From NCBI GenBank assembly GCA_937888775.1, contig CALAQT010000407.1, forward strand, positions 1 to 25,153: a DNA stretch of 25,153 nucleotides, given 5' to 3'. Shown piece after piece: positions 1 to 6,741 of this stretch; position 1 is the stretch's first letter; the number at the start of each line of letters is the position of its first letter. This DNA comes from an uncultured Actinomycetes bacterium. Its GTDB lineage: Bacteria; Actinomycetota; Thermoleophilia; Solirubrobacterales; Solirubrobacteraceae. The translations under genes were made by a program, and so were the position numbers. The notes under the pieces were generated by a model that had not been told where the DNA came from, searched no databases, and worked only from the letters and a program-made list of their open reading frames with translations.

Positions 1-3
1 TAG

Positions 4-41
4 GTGGGGCCAGTTCAAGACGTCGCAGTGGGGCCAGTTCA
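4..41. repeat. Two 14-bp direct repeats, possible IS21-type insertion sequence end
   Basis: The 14-mer GTGGGGCCAGTTCA occurs at 4-17 and again at 28-41, with a 24-bp period and 10 bp between copies. IS21-family elements carry several short repeated transposase-binding sites at their ends and usually terminate in CA. A CA lies at 45-46, just before readable LysR homology begins. The assignment to IS21 is inference from the pattern and from memory of similar ends; the rest of the element would lie outside the window to the left. Confidence 0.45.
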
Positions 42-573
42 GAGCATCGTTCTCAAACAGCTATCAGCGCGCGTCGCATCAGGTGAGCTGGACCTGGCGA
101 TCGGCTATCAGGACACCAGCAGGCCGCCGCAGGAGGCACACGGGACCCGACGCCACCACCTGCTTCAGGAGCAGTTCATGGTCGCGCTCGCACCCGACCA
201 CCGCCTTGCCCGGCAGTCCCGGATACGCCTCGCGGACCTCAGCGGCGAAGATTGGACCGCGGCCCTAACCGACGGAGTCATCGTCCGCGCCTGCCGCGCC
301 GCCGGCTTTGAACCAAACCTCGTCTCCATCACCCGCGACCAGCTGGCCATCCGTGCCCTCATCATCCGAGGCCTCGCCGTTACGCTCGCGCCAGAGCTTC
401 TCGCCGACCCCTTCAAGGACCTCGCCCTCCGACCCATCGCCGACATGACCGTCGCGCGCAACGTCTACGCACTGCTACCACAGGGCCGGCGGCACCCGCT
501 CATCGCCGCCACCCTCGACTCGCTGGACACGATCGCCAGAGAACTGCTTGCGCAGACGACTCGCGAGTGTTAG
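4..573 (+). pseudogene. LysR-family regulator, C-terminal effector-binding domain fragment
   Basis: The translation from about base 55 matches the second half of a LysR effector-binding (periplasmic-binding-protein-like) domain. It contains the segment RVASGELDLAIGYQD, the strand FMVALAPDHRLA, and the hinge-return region LIIRGLAVTLAPELL. The N-terminal winged helix-turn-helix and first half of the effector domain are missing. The open frame instead starts in the repeats at 4-41, and its first ~15 residues have no LysR character. A GTG at position 4 keeps the frame open, so a gene finder would call a 189-residue protein, but it could not bind DNA. The most likely history is truncation by a mobile element, leaving the 3' part. 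The stop is at 571-573, 39 bp from the end of the convergent next gene. The family call is firm; the mechanism of truncation is inference. Confidence 0.75.
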
Positions 574-612
574 CGCCGAAGCAACCTTTCACAAGTGTGC
601 GCGGCTTGGCTG

Positions 613-1077
613 TTATGGGGCCCACCCGTGGCTGTACGCGGTGGCCGACAGCGTCTTGCCGCTCGGCAGCTCCACGTGGCCGACAGCAACGATCCGATAC
701 GCGTGCCCGAGATAGGCGGTTCTCGTTGTGCGGAGCCGCAGCGGGTTGATCGGCGTAGAACCTTGCACGAGCCCTGAGCCGAAGATCGTGAACCATGTCT
801 TCCCGTCCTGGCCCGCAACCTGCGCGTACACGGATAGGGTCTTCTGGCCGATGGCGCCAGCGCAGCTAACGCCGCCACCGTAGGTCATCATCCAGCCGGC
901 GTTGTTGTAAGGGAATACCGGCCCATGCTCAGTCACGGAGCAAGTCCCGCCGGGCATCTGCACCGTCACCTGTGTTTGGGGCGGCGCGTATACGCCGCTG
1001 GCCACCGAGCTTGCAGGTAGCGCAATCCCCAAGCCGAACGCTGCTACCGCGGTTGGAATGAGAACTCTGAGCTTCAT
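613..1077 (-). CDS. Small secreted protein of unknown function
   Basis: This 154-residue protein begins with a classic signal peptide: MKLR, a hydrophobic stretch to about residue 22, and an ALPASSVASG cleavage region. The mature part is about 125 residues, rich in Gly, Thr, Tyr and Val, and probably beta-sheet. It has two cysteines (in GTCSV and VSCAG) that could form a disulfide outside the cell. I do not recognise a family. The start is well fixed because a strong Shine-Dalgarno sequence lies 4 bases upstream. It is divergent from the gene at 1117, so the 39-bp gap probably holds both translation signals and little else. Confidence 0.75.
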   Translation of the reverse strand: MKLRVLIPTAVAAFGLGIALPASSVASGVYAPPQTQVTVQMPGGTCSVTEHGPVFPYNNAGWMMTYGGGVSCAGAIGQKTLSVYAQVAGQDGKTWFTIFGSGLVQGSTPINPLRLRTTRTAYLGHAYRIVAVGHVELPSGKTLSATAYSHGWAP

Positions 1078-1081
1078 CGAG

Positions 1082-1090
1082 TCCTCCTTT
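1082..1090 (-). promoter_or_regulatory. Strong Shine-Dalgarno site (AAAGGAGGA)
   Basis: Read on the minus strand this is AAAGGAGGA, followed by four bases and the ATG at 1077. It is the strongest ribosome-binding site in the window and fixes the start of the secreted protein. Confidence 0.8.
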
Positions 1091-1116
1091 CGCTCGGAAA
1101 TCGTCCCAACTGAATC

Positions 1117-1797
1117 ATGGCGCTAGCGCCTGGTTGCGCCATCCGTAGATGTATGCAATCTGCTGTGCACGCGTCGCCACCGATCTCGAAGAAGACCGAT
1201 GGGCGTTTGCCGGCCTCGACTTCGCGTGAGCTCAACAATTCGCTCACGCTGACGTTCAAGACCTCGGCGCAGGACACGCTGGCAACAGCAGTGCAGAAGG
1301 GTTCGGCCGGCGTCCTGTTCGGTTTCAAGAACGGCGGCTCGGGGCGCTATGTCATCAGTGGCGACGGCGGTGAGGTCATCGTGGACTGCTCGCCGAAGCG
1401 CACCACCGCCGCGCGCGGCGGAGAAGCCCTCGGCTGGATCGAGCCGAGCGACGGCGGCGACGGCGCGATTCGCCGTGCCGACGGGACGATCGTCGCCAAC
1501 GTCGCCGGCCAGCCGGCCGAGCGGCGCAGGGAGCCGGCTTGGACCCACGGGCTGGCCGACGGTAAGGGCGCCGCGCTTGGCACGTTGACATGGTTTCGTA
1601 CAGGCGCGACGTTCGATGCCATCGGCGAGCTGATGGACATGTCGATCTGGTGGGACCGCGCCGGAGCTCCGCTGAAGGTCCCCTCCCTAGGCGCGCATCT
1701 ATCACTCGAGCACTCCGTGGCGGACGATGTCGGAGACCTGCTGCTGGCGACCTGCGTCGACCTTTCGCTTGGGTCGCACAGCTTCGTTCGTTCCTGA
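1117..1797 (+). CDS. Protein of unknown function
   Basis: The reading frame is 226 codons with GC-rich third positions throughout, which argues for a real gene. The middle (about residues 75-160) has alternating hydrophobic and Gly/Asp-turn segments, including GRYVISGDGGEVIVD, ADGTIVANVAG and LGTLTWFRTG. This is a beta-strand-rich pattern like LURP-one/scramblase-type folds, but the resemblance is too weak to name. There is no signal peptide or membrane segment. No Shine-Dalgarno precedes the ATG at 1117; the in-frame ATG at 1153 is an alternative start. The gene at 1831 follows after 33 bp on the same strand and may be co-transcribed. Confidence 0.55.
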   Translation: MALAPGCAIRRCMQSAVHASPPISKKTDGRLPASTSRELNNSLTLTFKTSAQDTLATAVQKGSAGVLFGFKNGGSGRYVISGDGGEVIVDCSPKRTTAARGGEALGWIEPSDGGDGAIRRADGTIVANVAGQPAERRREPAWTHGLADGKGAALGTLTWFRTGATFDAIGELMDMSIWWDRAGAPLKVPSLGAHLSLEHSVADDVGDLLLATCVDLSLGSHSFVRS

Positions 1798-1830
1798 GCC
1801 GCCACCGGGCGCGCTGCGATACGCGGTACT

Positions 1831-2478
1831 GTGCGCCCGGTGGAGCGTGCTTCGGTCGGAGAGGTTCTGGACGGCCTGTGGCGCTTTGAGGCGCTACACC
1901 CCGATTGGACCGAAGATGAGGGCGGCGAGGAAGGCTGGGAGCAGAACGTTGCCTGGTGGGCGATCGACTGCGCAACCGGGCTGATACTCGTAGATCCGCT
2001 CGTCTTCGACTGGGCCACGGTCGACCAACTCGTCAATGATCATGGGCGCTGCGCCGGGATCATACGTACCTGCCACTGGCATCAGCGCAGCATCGCCGAG
2101 GCGGCCACTCGCTACGGCGCGGACGTGTGGGCAAAGCCGCCACCCTCCCGGGTTCCGCGCCATCCGTTTGACCATCCGGCGGCGAACGGCCAGGAAATCC
2201 TCGGCGGCTTGCTCGCGTTCGAGGTGGAGCGCACCGATGAGATCGCGCTTTGGCTGCCCGTGCAGGCGGCCCTGATATTCGGCGATGCGATGGTGCGCAG
2301 CGATGCCGGAGAACTCAGGACGTGCCCGGCGTCCTGGGGGCAGCCCGACGGTGGGCCCGCTCGCCTTCGTGCCGTGCTGGGCGGCTTGATGGAGCTGGAG
2401 GGCGAGCACGTGCTCGTGTCACACGGACCGCTCGTTCTAGGCAACGGTTTCGTGTCAATACAAGCGGCTATTCGCTGA
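1831..2478 (+). CDS. Metallo-beta-lactamase-fold protein with degenerate metal site
   Basis: This 215-residue protein has the layout of a short MBL-fold hydrolase. An early strand gives GLILVDPLVFD, then comes a segment where the family has a T-H-x-H-x-D-H metal motif, and near the C-terminus a VLVSHGP element matches the late metal-binding histidine strand. The central motif reads TCHWHQRS followed by IAEAATRYGADVWA. Two histidines in H-x-H spacing remain, but the canonical Asp-His pair is replaced by Arg-Ser. The third-ligand region around GDAMV keeps an aspartate. The protein may therefore bind one metal or none, and its function is unknown. The GTG start at 1831 has a second in-frame GTG at 1843. 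Its 3' end overlaps the convergent gene at 2468 by 11 bp. Confidence 0.65.
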   Translation: MRPVERASVGEVLDGLWRFEALHPDWTEDEGGEEGWEQNVAWWAIDCATGLILVDPLVFDWATVDQLVNDHGRCAGIIRTCHWHQRSIAEAATRYGADVWAKPPPSRVPRHPFDHPAANGQEILGGLLAFEVERTDEIALWLPVQAALIFGDAMVRSDAGELRTCPASWGQPDGGPARLRAVLGGLMELEGEHVLVSHGPLVLGNGFVSIQAAIR

Positions 2479-2857
2479 AGGGCTCGCGGCCAGCTGAACA
2501 GCCCGGGCCAAAGGTCCGCGCCGGCCGGCGGTCCGGCTCCCGTGTCTGCCGCCGCTCGCGCGCCGGCAGACGGTCCGCCAGACGGCGACTGTCTCGTAGG
2601 CGTGGGCGTGCCGGCTCGGCATCGTCGAGCGGGATCCCGCCATTCGGCGACTTGGATGGGCCGGGCGGCTGCCTTCGGCCTCCTCCCCAGCCATCCTCGG
2701 AGTCCGAATCAGATTGCCCGGGCGGCGAGCTGCGACGGCCGAAAAACACAGGCAAGAACGCCACCGCCAGGATGCTCGCTAGGGAGAGCAGCCCGGCGAG
2801 GTCGACTCCACCGATATTAGACTTCCCTGGCACAGAAGAAACGTTACCGCCCCGCAC
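2468..2857 (-). CDS. Small single-pass membrane protein with charged proline-rich tail
   Basis: This 129-residue protein has one hydrophobic segment at about residues 19-40 (LAGLLSLASILAVAFLPVFFG). An acidic/glycine-rich stretch follows, then an Arg- and Pro-rich C-terminal region. The composition suggests an anchored protein with a flexible tail. The conserved-looking segment GGIPLDDAEPARPRLRD suggests a real lineage-specific family rather than a chance frame, but I cannot name it. The start is GTG at 2857 without a clear ribosome-binding site. A 12-bp perfect palindrome lies upstream at 2890-2901. The stop overlaps the opposite gene's end by 11 bp. The plus-strand frame through the same bases lacks protein-like character and was rejected. 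Confidence 0.5.
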   Translation of the reverse strand: MRGGNVSSVPGKSNIGGVDLAGLLSLASILAVAFLPVFFGRRSSPPGQSDSDSEDGWGGGRRQPPGPSKSPNGGIPLDDAEPARPRLRDSRRLADRLPARERRQTREPDRRPARTFGPGCSAGREPFSE

Positions 2858-3003
2858 CGAGGTCGAGAACGACTTCGTGTTCGCCGGCTGAGCCCGGGCT
2901 CGCGGCCGGGCGTTTAACGAGATTCAAGGCCGGCGCAGTGATGCCAACGCAATTCCTCGTACGGGTCGTAACCCTGACTGACTTTCCTGGTTCTGGCTCT
3001 TGA

Positions 3004-3867
3004 TCAGACGGGAGCGGTCAGCCTGGGGCCGAGCAGGTATTCATGAAGCCAGGTGGTGCGGTATCCATCCCTCCAGATGATTGGAAAGAACGCCTCGTCG
3101 AGCTCTCGCTCGCCCGGCCGCCGGTAGCGGGAGTAGATCGGATGGGGGTGCGTGGGATTCCAGCGGGTCTGAGTCGAGATCATGTGGCTGACGATCGATC
3201 TGCGCTGCGCGTCAGTGCGCTCATTGGGGGGGCTGCCGTGAAAGGTCCATCCGTCGTGAAAGGCGGCGCCGCCGGCGGGGACCTCAATCGGCACCAACTC
3301 CAGTTCGGCGCCGGGTGGCATCGCTTCGCGCACATGCGCGAGCCAGTCCTCCGGCGCGTGGAAAGTCCCGCCTAGCGGCGAATGCGGCCACAGATGTGAG
3401 CCGCGCACGTAGTAGATCGTGCCGGTGTCAGACGCGGTGTCGTCGAGGGCCATCCAGCACGTTGTCATCTTCGGTGGGTCGAGATGATCGAGATATGCGG
3501 CATCCTGATGGCACAGCAACGTCCGTCCCGACGGCGGCTTCCAGATCGCGTTGTCCTGCGCAAGGCGCACCCCCGGCAACGCCGCCAGGCGCGCCGCGAA
3601 CTCACCCAGCTCCCGTGACAGAACCACAGCGGCAAGCACGCGGTCCGCCTTCCACACGTTGCAGAGCTGACGGGTGAGGTCCGGCGCGGTAACGCCGGGG
3701 ACGTAGTTGACCTCGTCTGGTTGAAGGCCGGTCTCCCACTCGTGCTCGAAGACGCGCATGAAACGCTCGCGGATACGAACGAGCTCCGTCCGCCCCGGGA
3801 AGCTGTCGACGACCAGAAACCCATCGCGTCGGTATGTCTCCATCTGCGCAGCGGTCGGTTCGATCAC
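3004..3867 (-). CDS. Phytanoyl-CoA dioxygenase (PhyH) family Fe(II)/2-oxoglutarate oxygenase
   Basis: This 287-residue protein has the PhyH architecture. An N-terminal YRRDGFLVVDSF segment is typical of the family. The iron-binding H-x-D is at His120/Asp122 (LLCHQDAAYLD), the distal His at about 210 in TFHGSPPN, and the 2-oxoglutarate-binding Arg at about 222 in AQRRSIVSHM. All catalytic residues are present, so it should hydroxylate a small organic substrate using O2 and 2-oxoglutarate in the cytoplasm; the substrate cannot be read from sequence. The start is GTG at 3867, with an in-frame ATG at 3843 as alternative. A TAGACT box six bases upstream of the GTG suggests leaderless transcription. 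It is the last of three minus-strand genes and is separated by 120 bp from the one upstream. Confidence 0.88.
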   Translation of the reverse strand: MIEPTAAQMETYRRDGFLVVDSFPGRTELVRIRERFMRVFEHEWETGLQPDEVNYVPGVTAPDLTRQLCNVWKADRVLAAVVLSRELGEFAARLAALPGVRLAQDNAIWKPPSGRTLLCHQDAAYLDHLDPPKMTTCWMALDDTASDTGTIYYVRGSHLWPHSPLGGTFHAPEDWLAHVREAMPPGAELELVPIEVPAGGAAFHDGWTFHGSPPNERTDAQRRSIVSHMISTQTRWNPTHPHPIYSRYRRPGERELDEAFFPIIWRDGYRTTWLHEYLLGPRLTAPV

Positions 3868-3873
3868 GCGATC

Positions 3874-3879
3874 AGTCTA
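3874..3879 (-). promoter_or_regulatory. Candidate -10 box of a leaderless promoter (TAGACT)
   Basis: On the minus strand TAGACT fits the actinobacterial TAnnnT -10 consensus. It ends six bases before the GTG at 3867, which would place transcription start at or next to the start codon. No convincing -35 element is seen. This is inference from spacing. Confidence 0.3.
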
Positions 3880-3987
3880 AAACTCGCCGGTGGAATCGCT
3901 GCTCCGCACGCCTGCGGTCGCGTGCACACGGAAGCACAGATGGGGCATGAGTCGGCAAACCTGATCTAACCGACGGCGTAGAGCGCA

Positions 3988-4410
3988 CTACCCGCCTCCG
4001 ATGACATGCAGGACCGCGAGCGCCAGCCCGACCGCGATGAATCGGCGGGCGATCCGCCAGCGCCTCCAGCCGAGCGCGCGACGCGTGTAATAGGTCAGCC
4101 CCAAGAGCGCAACTACGTAGATCGACAGCACACCCAGGGCCGTCGCCGTCTGCCTGTAGGGCCACCGCCATGGAACGAGCAGTCGGGCCGCGTCGGGCGC
4201 GAGCTGGGTTGCCCCGAGCAGCGTCACGACGTGGAGCACCGCGACGCTCAGCCCCGACAGCGAGAGCGTCATATGCGCGGCGCGCACCTCGGCGCGCCGA
4301 TCTCGAGCCACCAGCCGCCGCCCGAACAACAGCCCGACCGGCAGGGTGAACGCCAACAGCGCCAGCGCGGCGAGCCCGAGCGAACGGCTCACGGCGGTCC
4401 ACGTGTTCAT
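3988..4410 (-). CDS. Ferric-reductase-like transmembrane protein
   Basis: The 140-residue form starting at ATG 4410 has four hydrophobic helices. His46 and His60 lie about one helix turn-set apart (AAHMTLS ... VLHVVTL), and another histidine sits in the last helix. This is the haem-b-binding pattern of the ferric reductase/YedZ-like membrane domain, so the protein probably carries electrons across or within the membrane. There is no flavin or NAD domain, so a partner would be needed. Neither candidate start has a Shine-Dalgarno sequence. The frame stays open upstream, and GTG 4602 would add a proline-rich segment and a fifth hydrophobic helix (TALGAALLTAAVVVI). That longer 204-residue form is quite possible. 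The gene lies downstream of the GFA-family gene on the same strand. Confidence 0.7.
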   Translation of the reverse strand: MNTWTAVSRSLGLAALALLAFTLPVGLLFGRRLVARDRRAEVRAAHMTLSLSGLSVAVLHVVTLLGATQLAPDAARLLVPWRWPYRQTATALGVLSIYVVALLGLTYYTRRALGWRRWRIARRFIAVGLALAVLHVIGGG

Positions 4411-4663
4411 CGCCGCAGCGACGTGAACGTGACCGGCGCGCAACTCGATGTGCCGGCGCCGCGCCCCTCCGCGGATCACGACGACCGCAGCCGTCAGGAG
4501 CGCCGCGCCCAGCGCGGTGCGTCCAGGGACGCCGCGGAGAGCACGGCCGGTACCCGCCGACGGACTCCGTGTAGGCGGGGTTGGCTCTGGAGGCAGCACC
4601 ACTCGGCCAAGCTTGACAGCACCAGACGGGTCAACCGGCGCCGAACAGGTTAGACGCGGCGCA

Positions 4664-5077
4664 TCAGAGAAGCTCTGCTTCGCCGCTACGGTCATGACGC
4701 GGCAGCCCGTCGCAGGGAATCTTGTAGTAGTCGCCGGCTTGGGACACGAACCAGTGGCTGGCCACACGCAACCCCGTAGCGCCGTCGAACGTGCCTGCGG
4801 CGATGCTGATCGTCTCGCGCCCGGGAGGATCCCAGAACAGGCTCGAGCCGCACTCACCACAAAAGCCCCTACTTGCCCCGGCATCGCTTCGTGGACTCTG
4901 GATCCAGCGTAGACCCCGTGCTTCCAGTAGCACAAGATCCTCTCTTCGCGCAGCAGTGCACGCCGACACGTGACCGTGCCACCGGCGGCACTCCTCACCG
5001 TGGCAGATCAGTACGTCGCGAAGCGGACCCCGCACCTCGTATCTGACGCCTCCGCACAGGCAGCTCCCGGTCGCCAT
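4664..5077 (-). CDS. GFA-family zinc protein (glutathione-dependent formaldehyde-activating enzyme/CENP-V fold)
   Basis: This 137-residue protein has the complete cysteine layout of the GFA family. Cys6 and Cys8 are in GSCLCGGVRYEV, Cys25 and Cys30 in ICHGEECRRWHGH, and Cys73 and Cys76 in FCGECGSSLFW. These bind two zinc ions in a Mss4-like fold. The founding member condenses formaldehyde with glutathione, but most bacterial members have unknown substrates, so the family name should not be read as function. The segment CRRWHGH replaces the more common CRRWSG. The ATG at 5077 is preceded by GAGGTGA at a workable distance. Length matches the family. Confidence 0.88.
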   Translation of the reverse strand: MATGSCLCGGVRYEVRGPLRDVLICHGEECRRWHGHVSACTAARREDLVLLEARGLRWIQSPRSDAGASRGFCGECGSSLFWDPPGRETISIAAGTFDGATGLRVASHWFVSQAGDYYKIPCDGLPRHDRSGEAELL

Positions 5078-5207
5078 CAGTCACCTCGCGATCTGTCGGT
5101 CACTCCACGCCGGATCGAGCGTGGGCCAGGCCTGGGGAGTTAAGGTCATCGCGGGTTTCGCCAAGCCTCGGCCTTGATCTGGCGCCTGCACGGTACGTGA
5201 TCTGGGT

Positions 5208-5213
5208 GATAGT
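5208..5213 (+). promoter_or_regulatory. Candidate -10 box of a leaderless promoter (GATAGT)
   Basis: GATAGT ends eight bases before the GTG at 5222, and there is no ribosome-binding site between them. This fits leaderless transcription of the serine hydrolase gene. No good -35 is visible, so confidence is low. Confidence 0.3.
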
Positions 5214-5221
5214 GTCGGTTC

Positions 5222-6661
5222 GTGCGGTGGAGGGCATTGCCCGTTTGTCTCGCACTGGCGCTCGCCGGTCTGGAGGTGTTGGCGCCGGGGGCGATCGCCA
5301 TGTCCGGGCGCGCACGTGGCACCCCGGCCAGGACTGCGGGCGTGATGACCAGTCCGACCGCCCCGTCCGTGATCTCGTTGCAGGCCTCACCGGCACGCTC
5401 GGTCTCAGACCATCGCGTGATGCTCTCCGGGCAGGCGGCCAGCGTGTCGGCGGGAGGTATCGTCCGCCTGTACAGCAGCGCCTATCCCTACCCGCCGGCT
5501 GCGCTGGTTCAGACCACCGTGGCGCAGGCTGACGGTTCGTTTGTGTTCATGGTGTTCCCGGATCGGGACACGCGCTACCGGGTGACTGTCGCGGGCGGGG
5601 GCCCGAGTGCGCTGGTTCAGGTCGATGTAATCGGCGTGGCGCTGACAAAGGTCAAGGCGCTATCGCTCGGGCGCGCCCGCGTGACGATCGTCGTCTTTCA
5701 CCCGCGTGACCTGCGCTGGGGCGCTGCTCGCGTCACCTGGTGGTTCGCGAGCGGATACCACCGAGACTTCATGCGCTCGCCCGCGACGCACACGGTCAGA
5801 CTCAGCCCCTACGTGATCGTACTCGAGAGCACCGTGGCCCTACCGGCGGGCCACTTTCGTTGGCGCGCCTGCTTTGATGCCCCGGGCGACCACGCGCTTG
5901 AGAATCCGCGGCGTCCGCCCGGCTGCACCGGCCGTGGCTACCACGGCGGCGGATATCTGCCCGTTGGGTTCCCGGGGCCCGGCGCGATCGCTCGCGCCGA
6001 GCGATATCTGAGCGGCCGGATCGGGCGCACGGCATTCGCGGTCGTCGACAGCGAGGGCCGCCTGTCAGGCGTAAACGTGCACGCGACTTTCATCACCGGC
6101 AGCGTGGTGAAGGCGATGCTCCTGGTCGCATACCTGCGCCGACTGGACGCGATGGGCCAGGACGAAGTCGACTCCTACAGCAACTCGTTTCTGTATCCGA
6201 TGATCAACGTTTCGGACAACAGCGCGGCTACACAGTGCTGGTCGATCGTCGGCGACTCAGGACTGTACGCCGTCGCGCGAGCCGCCGGCATGACCGACTT
6301 CTCGATCTCTGGGATCTGGGCCAACGCGATGATCAGCGCCGCCGACCAGGCCAAGTTCTTCTTCGAGATGGACTCGCTGATCCCGCCCGAGTTCGTCGGC
6401 TACGCCCGTCACCTGTTCTCCACGATCGCCGCGTACGAGAGCTGGGGAATCCCAGCGATCGCACGCCCGCTCGGCTACACGGTGTTCTTCAAGGGCGGCT
6501 GGCGCCCGAGCCCGGACGTGTACCTCGTCCATCAGATCGCCCGGCTCGAGGGGCACCGCCGCACCTTCTCGATGGCTGTGATGACCGACGGCGACCCCGA
6601 CATGGGATATGGGATAGACACCATCCAGGGAGTCACGCATGTGTTGCTGACAGCTCGCTGA
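5222..6661 (+). CDS. Exported serine hydrolase of the class A beta-lactamase/transpeptidase-like fold
   Basis: This is 479 residues. A signal peptide (about 1-26, hydrophobic core ALPVCLALALAGLEVLA) is followed by about 220 residues of beta-rich sequence. That region starts with an Ig/carboxypeptidase-regulatory-like module (residues ~50-135). A C-terminal catalytic domain starts around residue 255. The three active-site motifs of penicillin-recognising enzymes are present in order: Ser294-Val-Val-Lys297, Ser331-Asp-Asn333 and Lys424-Gly-Gly426. The Glu of the omega loop that class A beta-lactamases use for deacylation (ExxLN) is not visible between SDN and KGG. I therefore read this as an envelope hydrolase or peptidoglycan-interacting protein rather than a resistance enzyme. 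Two cysteine-containing segments near residues 217-235 may form a disulfide. The CapA gene follows 80 bp downstream. Confidence 0.82.
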   Translation: MRWRALPVCLALALAGLEVLAPGAIAMSGRARGTPARTAGVMTSPTAPSVISLQASPARSVSDHRVMLSGQAASVSAGGIVRLYSSAYPYPPAALVQTTVAQADGSFVFMVFPDRDTRYRVTVAGGGPSALVQVDVIGVALTKVKALSLGRARVTIVVFHPRDLRWGAARVTWWFASGYHRDFMRSPATHTVRLSPYVIVLESTVALPAGHFRWRACFDAPGDHALENPRRPPGCTGRGYHGGGYLPVGFPGPGAIARAERYLSGRIGRTAFAVVDSEGRLSGVNVHATFITGSVVKAMLLVAYLRRLDAMGQDEVDSYSNSFLYPMINVSDNSAATQCWSIVGDSGLYAVARAAGMTDFSISGIWANAMISAADQAKFFFEMDSLIPPEFVGYARHLFSTIAAYESWGIPAIARPLGYTVFFKGGWRPSPDVYLVHQIARLEGHRRTFSMAVMTDGDPDMGYGIDTIQGVTHVLLTAR

Positions 6662-6672
6662 GCCTCGCTGGA

Positions 6673-6687
6673 GGGCGGTGACCGCCC
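6673..6687. terminator. GC-rich hairpin after the serine hydrolase gene
   Basis: GGGCGG-TGA-CCGCCC forms a six-base-pair stem with a three-base loop, beginning 12 bases after the stop at 6661. No T-run follows, as is common for hairpins in GC-rich actinobacteria. It could end transcription or only stabilise the 3' end. Confidence 0.35.
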
Positions 6688-6707
6688 CGCCCCCTGGATT
6701 TGGGCGG

Positions 6708-6734
6708 TTGCCGCTGCGCCACAGTGCTTATCCT
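6708..6734 (+). promoter_or_regulatory. Candidate leaderless promoter of the CapA-like gene
   Basis: A TTGCCG box at 6708-6713 and a TATCCT box at 6729-6734 are spaced by 15 bases. The -10 ends seven bases before the GTG at 6742. The region between contains no Shine-Dalgarno sequence. The short spacer makes the -35 assignment weak. Confidence 0.35.
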
Positions 6735-6741
6735 GCTCGGC

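Noticed and set aside
2250..2891. 213-codon plus-strand frame opposite the small membrane protein
   Set aside because: Arg-rich low-complexity translation typical of a wrong frame; the minus strand shows a membrane helix and a conserved-looking segment.
4006..4653. 215-codon plus-strand frame opposite the ferric-reductase-like gene
   Set aside because: Composition is Arg/Gln/Pro-rich without structure, while the minus strand encodes four hydrophobic helices with spaced histidines.
5222..6661. Beta-lactamase antibiotic resistance gene
   Set aside because: SxxK, SDN and KGG are present, but the deacylating glutamate motif is not visible and there is a large extra N-terminal domain.
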